From an uncultured Prosthecobacter sp. (lineage in GTDB: Bacteria > Verrucomicrobiota > Verrucomicrobiia > Verrucomicrobiales > Verrucomicrobiaceae), in the NCBI GenBank assembly GCA_937941745.1, contig CALDGV010000822.1, positions 1-7,300 of the forward strand: a stretch of DNA of 7,300 bases, given 5' to 3'. The notes under the pieces are model-generated. The model saw nothing but the letters and a program-made list of their open reading frames with translations. It had not been told where the DNA came from and did not search any database. Below, piece after piece: positions 1 through 6,339 of this stretch (position 1 is the first letter of the stretch; each line of letters begins with the position of its first letter). A program made the translations under genes and the position numbers.

Positions 1-174
1 GAGCGCAAGGTGCCTGAACCCCTGCCCTTTGAGATGGTCAAGGATGCCATCCGCCAGCGCATCCTCGAAGAATTCAAAGACCGGAAGTTTAACGAGTTCA
101 TCGAGCAGCTCAAAGCGGTCTCTGAGATCCAGGACACCGATCCTGCCGAGGAAAACTGCGGCTGCGGGCATTGA
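1..174 (+). CDS. C-terminal end of a probable parvulin/SurA-type peptidyl-prolyl isomerase (partial)
   Basis: The frame is open from base 1 and ends at TGA 172-174, giving 57 residues of a protein that starts outside the window. The visible part is a charged amphipathic helical stretch (PLPFEMVKDAIRQRILEEF, then KDRKFNEFIEQLKAVSEI). It resembles the helix that follows the PpiC/rotamase domain in parvulin-type isomerases, where a 'pf..vkd.ir..l...k...f..yl..L' pattern is usual. These enzymes catalyse prolyl cis-trans isomerisation during folding of exported proteins. The catalytic domain is not in the window, so the call rests on the tail alone. The last residues, NCGCGH, are an unusual Cys/His-rich end. 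The small lipoprotein gene starts 28 bases later on the same strand and may be co-transcribed. Another protein with a helical C-terminus cannot be excluded. Confidence 0.55.
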   Translation, partial: ERKVPEPLPFEMVKDAIRQRILEEFKDRKFNEFIEQLKAVSEIQDTDPAEENCGCGH

Positions 175-202
175 GCCCCACTCCACCAACTGCTGTCCGA
201 CC

Positions 203-646
203 ATGATCCAGCGCCTCCTCTGCCTGCTTCTGCCGCTAGCCCTGCTCAGCAGCTGTGCCCAGGTCCAGGTTCGTCCCCTGCTTGGCAAGACCCTGCATTT
301 CCAGGCGGCGGACTTCGGGCCTGAAAGCATGAGCGCCCCGCTCATTGGTCCCGGAGCGCCGTCCCGGCAGGTGTGGGTGGTCCACCGCCCCCAGCCGCAG
401 GCCGGCCCGGGGATCGTCCAGATCCTGCCTGCACGTGCCATCAAGCACTTGAACCGCTGCGTCAGCTCCCTGCCCAGGGATGCCGCCCATCATGCCCTGC
501 GCACACGCCTGATCCATACGCGGAGCCGCATCCTCGACTTTTACAACGAACGGCGGAACGCCTTCATGTCCGTGCCGCCCTTCAGCCCCCGCAGCGGCTA
601 CTTTGCCCGCCAGATGATCCTGCCCGGCCTGGGCACCACGCGATAA
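203..646 (+). CDS. Small predicted lipoprotein of unknown function
   Basis: This is a 147-aa protein. The frame is open further upstream (to 29), but the ATG at 203 is chosen because it directly precedes a lipoprotein signal: MIQRLL, a Leu-rich hydrophobic core, then the lipobox LSSC with Cys at residue 18. The upstream part of the frame overlaps the isomerase gene and has no such character. After lipidation the protein would be anchored in a membrane, most likely the outer membrane, facing the periplasm. The mature part has a Pro-rich stretch around residues 62-70 (HRPQPQAGPG) and an Arg-rich, probably helical segment around 97-119 (ALRTRLIHTRSRILDFYNERR). I recognise no domain. No clear Shine-Dalgarno precedes the ATG. 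The gene ends 60 bases before the tRNA. The lipoprotein assignment is fairly safe; the role is unknown. Confidence 0.7.
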   Translation: MIQRLLCLLLPLALLSSCAQVQVRPLLGKTLHFQAADFGPESMSAPLIGPGAPSRQVWVVHRPQPQAGPGIVQILPARAIKHLNRCVSSLPRDAAHHALRTRLIHTRSRILDFYNERRNAFMSVPPFSPRSGYFARQMILPGLGTTR

Positions 647-706
647 AGTGCATTTTCGGATGGTGGCCGCCTGCGAAGCAGCTATTTTCGCGGCTCCTGA
701 TCTGCC

Positions 707-791
707 GCCGATGTGGTGAAATGGTAAACACAGCGGACTTAAAATCCGCTGGGAGGCAACTCCCTTGCCGGTTCGAGTCCGGCCATCGGCA
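707..791 (+). tRNA. tRNA-Leu (anticodon UAA)
   Basis: The full cloverleaf can be drawn by eye. The acceptor stem GCCGATG (707-713) pairs with CATCGGC (784-790), followed by discriminator A791. The D-arm region contains GTGAAATGGTAAACAC. The anticodon stem GCGGA/TCCGC (733-737/745-749) encloses the loop CTTAAAA, with anticodon TAA at 740-742, which reads UUA. A long variable arm GGGAG-GCAA-CTCCC is diagnostic of a class II tRNA. The T arm is GCCGG-TTCGAGT-CCGGC (767-783). The body closely matches the usual bacterial tRNA-Leu(UAA). No CCA is encoded after A791 (the DNA reads CTC), so the 3' end must be added by tRNA nucleotidyltransferase. It stands alone, with no other tRNA in the window. Confidence 0.97.
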
Positions 792-915
792 CTCTCTTGA
801 GCTGAGAATTCGCAGGAGGTTACTCCGGCCGCTTTCAGGCCAAGTCACAGCGCAGCTCCTGGGTGCCGCCTGAGACCTTTGGACTTTTTTGTGGGCTCGA
901 TGGGCCAAGGTCGTC

Positions 916-941
916 AGAGGAGCGCACCCCTGCCTCCCTCT
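916..941 (+). promoter_or_regulatory. Possible hairpin covering the only SD-like sequence before the receptor gene
   Basis: The purine tract AGAGGAG at 916-922 is the only ribosome-binding-like sequence upstream of the receptor start at 945, but it lies about 22 bases away. It can pair with the pyrimidine tract at 934-941: AGAGG with CCTCT, then a one-base bulge, then AG with CT. The loop is about 11 bases, and the hairpin ends three bases before the ATG. It could limit access of ribosomes to the start or simply be chance pairing in GC-rich leader DNA. The pairing is seen; the function is inference. Confidence 0.2.
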
Positions 942-944
942 CGC

Positions 945-3002
945 ATGATTTTCCGACGGTTTCCCCTGTTCACCCTCTGCCTGCCGGCGGCCCTGCTGGC
1001 CCAGCAGCCTGCCTCCGTTCCACAAACTCAGCAGCTGGATGAAATCGTGATCGAGGGGAAGGCGGATGACCTGCTGGGGCAGACCGACACGGCCAGCAAA
1101 GGCCGGGCGACGCAGCGCGACTTCCTCTCGCGCCCGCTGCTCCGGCGCGGTGAGATCCTGGAGACGATTCCCGGCATGATGATCACCCAGCATGCGGGCG
1201 GGGGGAAGGCGAACCAATACTTCCTGCGCGGCTTCAACCTCGATCATGGCACGGATTTCAGCATCAGCCTGGAGGGGATGCCGCTGAACATGCGCACGCA
1301 TGCCCATGGGCAGGGTTACACAGACCTGAATCCGCTGATCCCGGAGCTGGTGCAGTCGCTCGACTATGCCAAAGGCACCTACACGGCGGCCGATGGCGAC
1401 CTCAGCAGTGCAGGCAGCGCGAATTTCCTGCTCTGGGATGTGATGCCGAAGAACCTCATCCGCCTGGAGTTTGGCGAGTACAACTACTACCGCGCCCTGG
1501 TGGCTGGAACGCTGCCCTTTGACTCCAGGGTGGAAGAGGGGGTGTCGCAGGGCCTGACCTATGCGCTGGAATACAACTACTACGATGGTCCCTGGCAGCA
1601 GGCGGAGGAGTTCAACCGCTGGAACGGCCTGCTGCGCTGGTTCAAGCAGGATGTGGACACAAAGCTCAGCGTGACCTTCATGGGCTACCGCGGCAGCTGG
1701 ACCAGCACCGACCAGATCCCGGAGGCGCTGATCAACAACGGCACTCTTGACCGCTACGACACGATGGACCGCACTGCCGGAGGCGAGAGCGAACGCTACA
1801 GCCTGAACATCGCCTTTGAGCACCGGGAGGATGATGTGGTCACCCGTGCGAACGCCTATGCCATCTATTACCTCCTCGACCTGTACTCCAACTTCACCTA
1901 CTTCCTGGATGATCCGGTGAATGGTGACCAGTTCCAGCAGGCGGAGCAGCGCTGGGTGCTGGGCGGCAATCTCTCCCGCACCTGGGAGAAGCGTGAGCTG
2001 TTTGGCATCGAATCCGACCTCACCCTGGGCCTGCAGACCCGCACCGACATCATTGACGGCATCGGCCTGTGGAAGACCCGGCAGCGGCAGCGCCTTTCCC
2101 AGGTGCGTCAGGACGACATTCTGGAAAGCAGCCTCGGCTTGTACGCCGAGGCCACCACCCGCTGGGCCCCCTGGTTCCGCACGGTGCTCGGTGTCCGTGG
2201 TGATCTTTACTACTTTGAGCCGCTGGAAAGCACGGTGGATGGCCAGGATGCGGAGACGGCAGGCATTGTGAGCCCGAAGTTCAGCGCGATTTTTGGTCCG
2301 TGGCAGCAGACGGAGCTTTATCTGAACTTCGGCACCGGCTTTCACAGCAATGATGCCCGCGGTGTGAGCGCCGGCCGCAACAGCGCGGATGCCCTGGTGA
2401 GAACGATGGGCGCGGAGATCGGCCTGCGCACCCAGGCCGTGCCTACGGTGACGACGACGCTGGCCTTCTTCTGGCTGCGCAGTGACAGCGAACTGATCTA
2501 CGTGGGCGATGCCGGCACAAACGAACCCGGCCCCGGCAGCGATCGCTACGGCATTGAGCTCGCCAGCTACTGGCGCCCGGCGAAGTGGTTCAGCGCCGAC
2601 ATGGAGCTGGCGCTCACCCGTGCCCGTCTTCGCGATGCGCCTGGTGGTGCCGACCATATCCCGAACAGCATCCCCATCATGTTCAGCGGTGGGTTCACCC
2701 TCGGCGCCCAGGGGAACGACGACGGCTTTTTTGCCGGCGCGCGCGTGCGCTGCTTTGCCAACAGCCCGCTTGAGGAGACCAACACGATCAAGGGGCGCGA
2801 CAGCATCCTGGTGAATGCCACGGTCGGCTACCGCCACAAGAGCTGGGAAGCCGCCGTGGACTGCCTGAACCTTCTGAACCGCCAGGACTACGACATCAGC
2901 TATGCCTACGACAGCAATCCTGGCACCGGGCTGATCAGCGGCCGCCATGTGCACCCCATCGAACCCAGGATGTTCCGCTTCCGCGTGACCTACCACTTCT
3001 GA
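945..3002 (+). CDS. TonB-dependent outer-membrane receptor
   Basis: This is a complete 685-aa receptor, the normal size for the family. The ATG at 945 is chosen because it opens a signal peptide (MIFRRFPLFTLCLPAALLAQ, cleavage near residue 20). An ATG at 900 and a TTG at 879 are in frame but would add a non-hydrophobic leader. A TonB-box-like segment, DEIVIEG (32-38), follows. The plug lies at about 45-165, with RGEILETIPGMMI, YFLRGFNLDHGTDF and the His-containing loop THAHGQGY (118-125). The rest is a beta-barrel with alternating aromatic strands, including NFGTGFHSNDARG (461-473). It ends in HVHPIEPRMFRFRVTYHF, with the C-terminal Phe typical of BAM-inserted barrels. Such receptors import scarce ligands (metal chelates, cobalamin, glycans) using TonB energy. 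This subgroup is familiar by its AHGQGY and HPxEPR motifs, but I cannot assign a substrate. No TonB/ExbBD genes are adjacent. Confidence 0.93.
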   Translation: MIFRRFPLFTLCLPAALLAQQPASVPQTQQLDEIVIEGKADDLLGQTDTASKGRATQRDFLSRPLLRRGEILETIPGMMITQHAGGGKANQYFLRGFNLDHGTDFSISLEGMPLNMRTHAHGQGYTDLNPLIPELVQSLDYAKGTYTAADGDLSSAGSANFLLWDVMPKNLIRLEFGEYNYYRALVAGTLPFDSRVEEGVSQGLTYALEYNYYDGPWQQAEEFNRWNGLLRWFKQDVDTKLSVTFMGYRGSWTSTDQIPEALINNGTLDRYDTMDRTAGGESERYSLNIAFEHREDDVVTRANAYAIYYLLDLYSNFTYFLDDPVNGDQFQQAEQRWVLGGNLSRTWEKRELFGIESDLTLGLQTRTDIIDGIGLWKTRQRQRLSQVRQDDILESSLGLYAEATTRWAPWFRTVLGVRGDLYYFEPLESTVDGQDAETAGIVSPKFSAIFGPWQQTELYLNFGTGFHSNDARGVSAGRNSADALVRTMGAEIGLRTQAVPTVTTTLAFFWLRSDSELIYVGDAGTNEPGPGSDRYGIELASYWRPAKWFSADMELALTRARLRDAPGGADHIPNSIPIMFSGGFTLGAQGNDDGFFAGARVRCFANSPLEETNTIKGRDSILVNATVGYRHKSWEAAVDCLNLLNRQDYDISYAYDSNPGTGLISGRHVHPIEPRMFRFRVTYHF

Positions 3003-3025
3003 GGATCGCGGCCCGGCCTGGGAAA

Positions 3026-3817
3026 TCAGGGGATGGTGGTGCTGTCCTTCGGCGGGTTGCGCCCGATGAACGGGTGCTGCTCCAGGTCCACCACCTGCCC
3101 GCTGATGGGGCCGCTTTCATCCGCCAGCCAGTACACGGCGGCGGCGGCGATCTCCTCCGGCCAGAGGATGCGGCCCGCCGGTGCATAGACCTTCGGCAGG
3201 TCCGCATACCAGTCCTCTTTCAGGCCGTGCTCGCGTTTCCGTTTTGCCTCGTTTTCCGTGAGCACCCAGCCGGGGTTGATCTGGTTCACCCGCACGCCGT
3301 CCTCCCTCATCAGCGTGTCACCCAGGTTGCGGGTGAGGGTCATGAGAGCACCTTTGGAAACAGAGTAGGGCATCAGGTTCGGCTCGCCGCTCCAGGCATT
3401 CACGCTGCCGATGTTCAGCACACAGCCACGCACCTTGCGCAGCTCCGGCAAGGCGGCCTTGATGAGGGTAAAGGGCGCCAGTGTGTTCACTTCCAGCATC
3501 TTTCGGAAGAAGGGCAGGTCCGTCGTATGCAGGTTGGATCCGGCCACCAGCGCGGCGTTGTTTACCACGGCATCCAGTCTCCCAAAACGGTCCACCGCCA
3601 GCTTCACCAGCGTGGCCGGGCAGGACTCGGTAGTCAGGTCTTCGACATGACCTGCCGCATGCTCGCTGCCAATCTCCGCCACCACTTCGGCCACGAGGTC
3701 GGCTTCCAGGCCATGCACCACGACCTTCGCTCCCTCCTTCACACAACGTTTGGCGATGGCCTTGCCGATGCCGGTCGCGCTGCCAGTGACGAGGATGACT
3801 TTGTTTTCGAGACGCAT
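3026..3817 (-). CDS. Classical SDR-family oxidoreductase
   Basis: This is a 263-aa protein, the usual length for a classical short-chain dehydrogenase/reductase: a cytoplasmic NAD(P)-dependent enzyme reducing a ketone or oxidising an alcohol. All core motifs are visible: the cofactor-binding TGSATGIG (11-18), NNAA (86-89), structural Asn111, catalytic Ser138, Tyr151 and Lys155 (YSVSK) and PGW (182-184). The second beta-strand ends VVVHGLE without the clear Asp that marks NAD preference, so the cofactor is undecided. The C-terminus carries DLEQHPFIGRNPP, a tail not needed for the fold and probably subgroup-specific. The start at 3817 fits the family's N-terminus (RLENKVILVTG), although the preceding bases are pyrimidine-rich and show no Shine-Dalgarno. 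It lies 97 bases downstream of the metallohydrolase on the same strand and converges with the receptor gene. The substrate is unknown. Confidence 0.92.
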   Translation of the reverse strand: MRLENKVILVTGSATGIGKAIAKRCVKEGAKVVVHGLEADLVAEVVAEIGSEHAAGHVEDLTTESCPATLVKLAVDRFGRLDAVVNNAALVAGSNLHTTDLPFFRKMLEVNTLAPFTLIKAALPELRKVRGCVLNIGSVNAWSGEPNLMPYSVSKGALMTLTRNLGDTLMREDGVRVNQINPGWVLTENEAKRKREHGLKEDWYADLPKVYAPAGRILWPEEIAAAAVYWLADESGPISGQVVDLEQHPFIGRNPPKDSTTIP

Positions 3818-3839
3818 GGGATGAAAAGAGGAGGGTTGC

Positions 3840-3864
3840 AGGAGCCTGACGATAAAGGCTGCCT
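3840..3864 (-). other. Imperfect hairpin in the hydrolase-SDR gap
   Basis: AGGAGCC (3840-3846) pairs with GGCT-G-CCT (3857-3864), giving seven base pairs with one bulged G around a 10-base loop. It lies between the stop of the metallohydrolase (3915) and the start of the SDR (3817). On the - strand no run of T directly follows it, so it is not a standard intrinsic terminator. It could attenuate or stabilise the transcript, or be chance. The remainder of this 97-base gap shows no clear promoter. Confidence 0.2.
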
Positions 3865-3914
3865 CGCGTCATTCTCCACGACAAACTGTGTGTGAAGTGC
3901 GACGACGAGCGTCC

Positions 3915-6218
3915 TCACTCTGCCAGTCGCTCGCGATACACCTTCCGAGCATGCTCGTAGGCCGCCACGGCGTCGGCGTGCTCTTTCGGGGCGATGAGCG
4001 CCTCTTTTTGCGACCAGCATTGATCGACGCTCTTGAGGCACCATTCGAGGCTGCGTTTCTCGCGGATGGGCTTGTTGTCCACGATCACGAAAATCGGGTT
4101 CGTGTGCGAACTGGCGCGGATGCGCAGGGCGAGCCAGCAGCTCTTTTCGATGGGCACGTCGAAGCTCAAATCACGCATCGTGCCGTCGGCGGCGATGGTT
4201 TGCTTCTGCACGGCGAATCCATTCACCAGCAGCTCCACCGGCACGTTTCGTGAGCTGCCGATTCGAGCACGCTCGAGGTCCCAGAACGGCTTTTGGCCGG
4301 CAGGAGCATTTTGGATGTCCGGACGCGGCTGCACATCGAGCAGCGCGGAGGCTTTGACAGTCACTTTCACGCTCGTGGGCTTCGCAAGTCGCAGTTCGCT
4401 GTTTTGTGTGCCAAGTTCGAGGTCGTTCGCCTTGAAGTCGATGAGGTGGCTCTTGCCATCGCTCACATAGGCACGGCCGGCACGGATGCCTTCGCACCAC
4501 GCATCATAGCTGAGTCGCTCATCGAGCTTCACATAGGCGCGACCGAGGCCCACACGCTCGCCGTAGATGCAAGGGAAGTCCGTCTCGCCGCTGATGCGGG
4601 TGCGGAAGCCTGCGTTGAGCGTGTGATACCAGATGTTCAGCTCCCAGGTATGCGGTGTATCCACCATCGACATGAAATCGACCGCTGGCACCGGCTTGCC
4701 ATCGGGTCCTTCGACCTCGTGTGTGACATCGACGATGTATTCGCAGGCACCGATGCCGTTGAAGGGCGGCACGATGAAGTTTGGCAGCTCGTCCGTCGCG
4801 CTTGGAAGGCCGAGCTTGTATTGCTGACCTCGCGCAGGGTCATTTTCAGCGAGTGGCTGCAGGCCCCAGCCGCTGTGCGCGGGGCCGGTGAGCGCGCCCT
4901 GCTTCTTCGCCCACTTCAGCGTGTTCAGGCAAAGCGTGGGCCAGTGATCCGTCGAGTCGCCGCCGGGATACATCTGCTCCTTCAGCTTCAGCAGGCACAA
5001 ATGCCCGCTCTTGTGCGAGCCGAAGCCGCTGACCTCCACATCGTAGCGCAGCAGAAAGGGAAAACGCGATTCCTTGTCCTCCGTGCCGGTGAAGAACTGC
5101 TTCTGATAATCGAAGCACGGCCCCCACGTGAGATTTGCGCCGATTTTCAAATCCTCACCCATGCAATGCCGCGCCATGTCCTGCGCATGCACGCCCTGCG
5201 TCGGCACGGAGTAGTGCGCACAGCCCGCCGCATGAATGTGATGATCACCGCTCCACCAGCCGAGCTTCGACGGATCAATCCAGCGCTTCACTTGAAAGCT
5301 CCACGAGGCATTTTGGCCTGAAATCGCGACTTTCCGCGTCTCCGGCAGCGATTCGGGTCCGCGACGAAAAACCACGTCGTAGTCACCATCCGGAAGTTTC
5401 AGCGATTCACCGTCACCACGGTAGATTTGTGGATGGAAGAAGAAATCGGGCGCGTGGCGCTTGATCTGGCTCGGATAGACGCGTCCGGCCTTGTCCTTGA
5501 TGAGCAGCTCGGCGATGCACGGCTTGCCATTTTCATCGGTGATGGCGAGTTTCACCTCGCGTGCGGGCTGACAGTCAAAGAGCACGCTCGTTTCGTTGCG
5601 GAAGCCGAGGTCCTGCGTGCCTTGCCCCGTATCAAAGCTGAACGTGGCATCGCGCTTACCCGCATCCCGGCTGTAAAGCTGCACGATGCGATATTCGAGG
5701 CCCAGACCGCTCAAGGTCGTCTGCATCGGCGGCTGCTCAAACATCTGCAAATCGAGCCAGCGAGCCGAGAGCGCTGGTTCGCCCGGATCACGCGGCTTCG
5801 CATGCGGCGCGACGGGCGGTGAGCCTTTCACATACATCTCCTTCGCCTGCGGACTGCTCACGGCGAGCCTCGCCGTCACACCCGCTTCGTTTTCGACCCT
5901 CACTAGATACTGCCGCCAGCCTGCCTCATCGAGAACAGCCTTCGCCGCGCCTCGTTCGACCTTCACCCGCTGCTCTGGCGTGATTGTCACATGAAACAGA
6001 GCATGCGCGTCGAGCACTGCTTTCGCTTTCTCAACGGCCTTCGCGTCGTTTTGCGAGATCGCCGTCCTCAGAGCGAGGATTTCATCATCGCTGAACGGCG
6101 TGCCGAGAAAACTCGTCGCGTCGATGAGGCGTTGCGCCGCCGCGAGGAAGGGCTGCGGCTCGACATCTGCCGCAAAGGATGAGGCAAGACCGGCAAAAAG
6201 GGCGAGCAGCGTTTTCAT
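3915..6218 (-). CDS. Secreted CehA/McbA-family metallohydrolase (PHP-like fold)
   Basis: This is a 767-aa protein. The ATG at 6218 is chosen over an in-frame start at 6380 because it opens a signal peptide (MKTLLALFAGLASSFA, cleavage after residue 16). AAGG also sits five bases upstream, and the longer form would overlap the divergent sigma gene. The N-terminal third is helical then beta-rich, probably an accessory region. The catalytic part starts with WWSGDHHIH (321-329), the HxH metal motif of CehA/McbA and PHP-type hydrolases. Further candidate ligands are E395 in RYDVEVSGFGSHKSGH, H448 in GPAHSGW and E545/D547 in ISGETDFP. The family signature YDAWCEGIRAGRAYVSDG (571-588) follows, then a beta-rich C-terminal part and a short helical tail. 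The founding members CehA and McbA hydrolyse the carbamate ester carbaryl; most relatives, including this one, have unknown substrates. It should act in the periplasm or outside. Its DNA looks somewhat less GC-rich than that of its neighbours. Confidence 0.85.
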   Translation of the reverse strand: MKTLLALFAGLASSFAADVEPQPFLAAAQRLIDATSFLGTPFSDDEILALRTAISQNDAKAVEKAKAVLDAHALFHVTITPEQRVKVERGAAKAVLDEAGWRQYLVRVENEAGVTARLAVSSPQAKEMYVKGSPPVAPHAKPRDPGEPALSARWLDLQMFEQPPMQTTLSGLGLEYRIVQLYSRDAGKRDATFSFDTGQGTQDLGFRNETSVLFDCQPAREVKLAITDENGKPCIAELLIKDKAGRVYPSQIKRHAPDFFFHPQIYRGDGESLKLPDGDYDVVFRRGPESLPETRKVAISGQNASWSFQVKRWIDPSKLGWWSGDHHIHAAGCAHYSVPTQGVHAQDMARHCMGEDLKIGANLTWGPCFDYQKQFFTGTEDKESRFPFLLRYDVEVSGFGSHKSGHLCLLKLKEQMYPGGDSTDHWPTLCLNTLKWAKKQGALTGPAHSGWGLQPLAENDPARGQQYKLGLPSATDELPNFIVPPFNGIGACEYIVDVTHEVEGPDGKPVPAVDFMSMVDTPHTWELNIWYHTLNAGFRTRISGETDFPCIYGERVGLGRAYVKLDERLSYDAWCEGIRAGRAYVSDGKSHLIDFKANDLELGTQNSELRLAKPTSVKVTVKASALLDVQPRPDIQNAPAGQKPFWDLERARIGSSRNVPVELLVNGFAVQKQTIAADGTMRDLSFDVPIEKSCWLALRIRASSHTNPIFVIVDNKPIREKRSLEWCLKSVDQCWSQKEALIAPKEHADAVAAYEHARKVYRERLAE

Positions 6219-6264
6219 CGGAGCCTTGAACGCCGCCAGCCGTGCCCCGCTGTCAGATGAAAAG

Positions 6265-6275
6265 CCGGTTACCGG
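6265..6275. promoter_or_regulatory. Perfect 11-base palindrome, operator-like
   Basis: CCGGT-T-ACCGG is a perfect 5-1-5 inverted repeat about 47 bases upstream of the hydrolase start and 64 bases upstream of the sigma start. With flanking AGCC/GGCT it could alternatively fold as a seven-pair hairpin with one bulge. Its position between divergent genes fits a binding site for a dimeric regulator, but the half-sites are short and GC-rich, so chance is possible. Confidence 0.25.
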
Positions 6276-6285
6276 GCTGCCGCTG

Positions 6286-6303
6286 CGGCGTTTAACCTCG
6301 CCG
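6286..6303. promoter_or_regulatory. Inverted repeat CGGCG-N8-CGCCG
   Basis: CGGCG (6286-6290) and CGCCG (6299-6303) are exact reverse complements separated by the AT-richer TTTAACCT. They could be a dimeric operator or a hairpin with an 8-base loop, extendable by two G-T pairs. The site lies 36 bases before the sigma-factor ATG, where a regulator would overlap a promoter. GC-rich pentamers like these occur by chance in such DNA, so this is tentative. Confidence 0.2.
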
Positions 6304-6339
6304 TGTGGCTTGTTCCTTCCATAAAATCTGCGCGTCGTG

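Larger units (their letters stand above)
6219..6339. promoter_or_regulatory. Divergent intergenic region between metallohydrolase and sigma factor
   Basis: These 121 bases separate the two divergent starts and must hold the promoters of both genes unless transcription begins further away. They contain two inverted repeats, listed separately, and a TAAAAT (6322-6327) that resembles a -10 box, but no matching -35 lies at 16-18 bases. The sigma gene start has no clear Shine-Dalgarno. The hydrolase start is preceded by AAGG on the - strand. The exact promoters cannot be read from sequence alone. Confidence 0.5.

Noticed and set aside
666..694. Nested pairing GCCGC/GCGGC around CTGC-GAA-GCAG upstream of the tRNA, with TATTTT at 683-688
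   Set aside because: The stems are only 4-5 pairs. TATTTT as a -10 box lacks a -35 at proper spacing. Neither a terminator nor a promoter can be supported.
833..890. Possible terminator after the tRNA: stem TTTCAGGC (833-840) with GCCTGAGA (868-875), then T6 at 885-890
   Set aside because: The loop is 27 bases and the T run starts nine bases after the stem, so it does not meet the intrinsic terminator pattern.
879..944. Upstream in-frame starts (TTG 879, ATG 900) for the receptor
   Set aside because: They would put 15-22 polar residues before the signal peptide that begins at 945, and neither has a Shine-Dalgarno.
582..2996. Very long open frame on the - strand (804 codons) opposite the receptor gene and tRNA
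   Set aside because: It lies antisense to a receptor with clear signal peptide, plug and barrel motifs and runs through the tRNA. Its translation is low-complexity Ala/Val/Gly/Arg-rich with no domain. Long antisense frames are expected opposite GC-rich genes.
3867..3900. Possible promoter for the SDR on the - strand (TTCACA as -35)
   Set aside because: The sequence at proper spacing (AATGAC) matches the -10 consensus poorly.
4293..5321. 342-codon frame on the + strand opposite the metallohydrolase
   Set aside because: It is a shadow of the hydrolase frame, with no recognisable domain, signal or ribosome-binding site.
6322..6327. TAAAAT as a -10 box for the sigma gene, implying a nearly leaderless transcript
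   Set aside because: It matches five of six -10 positions, but no -35-like hexamer lies 16-18 bases upstream, so I do not call a promoter.
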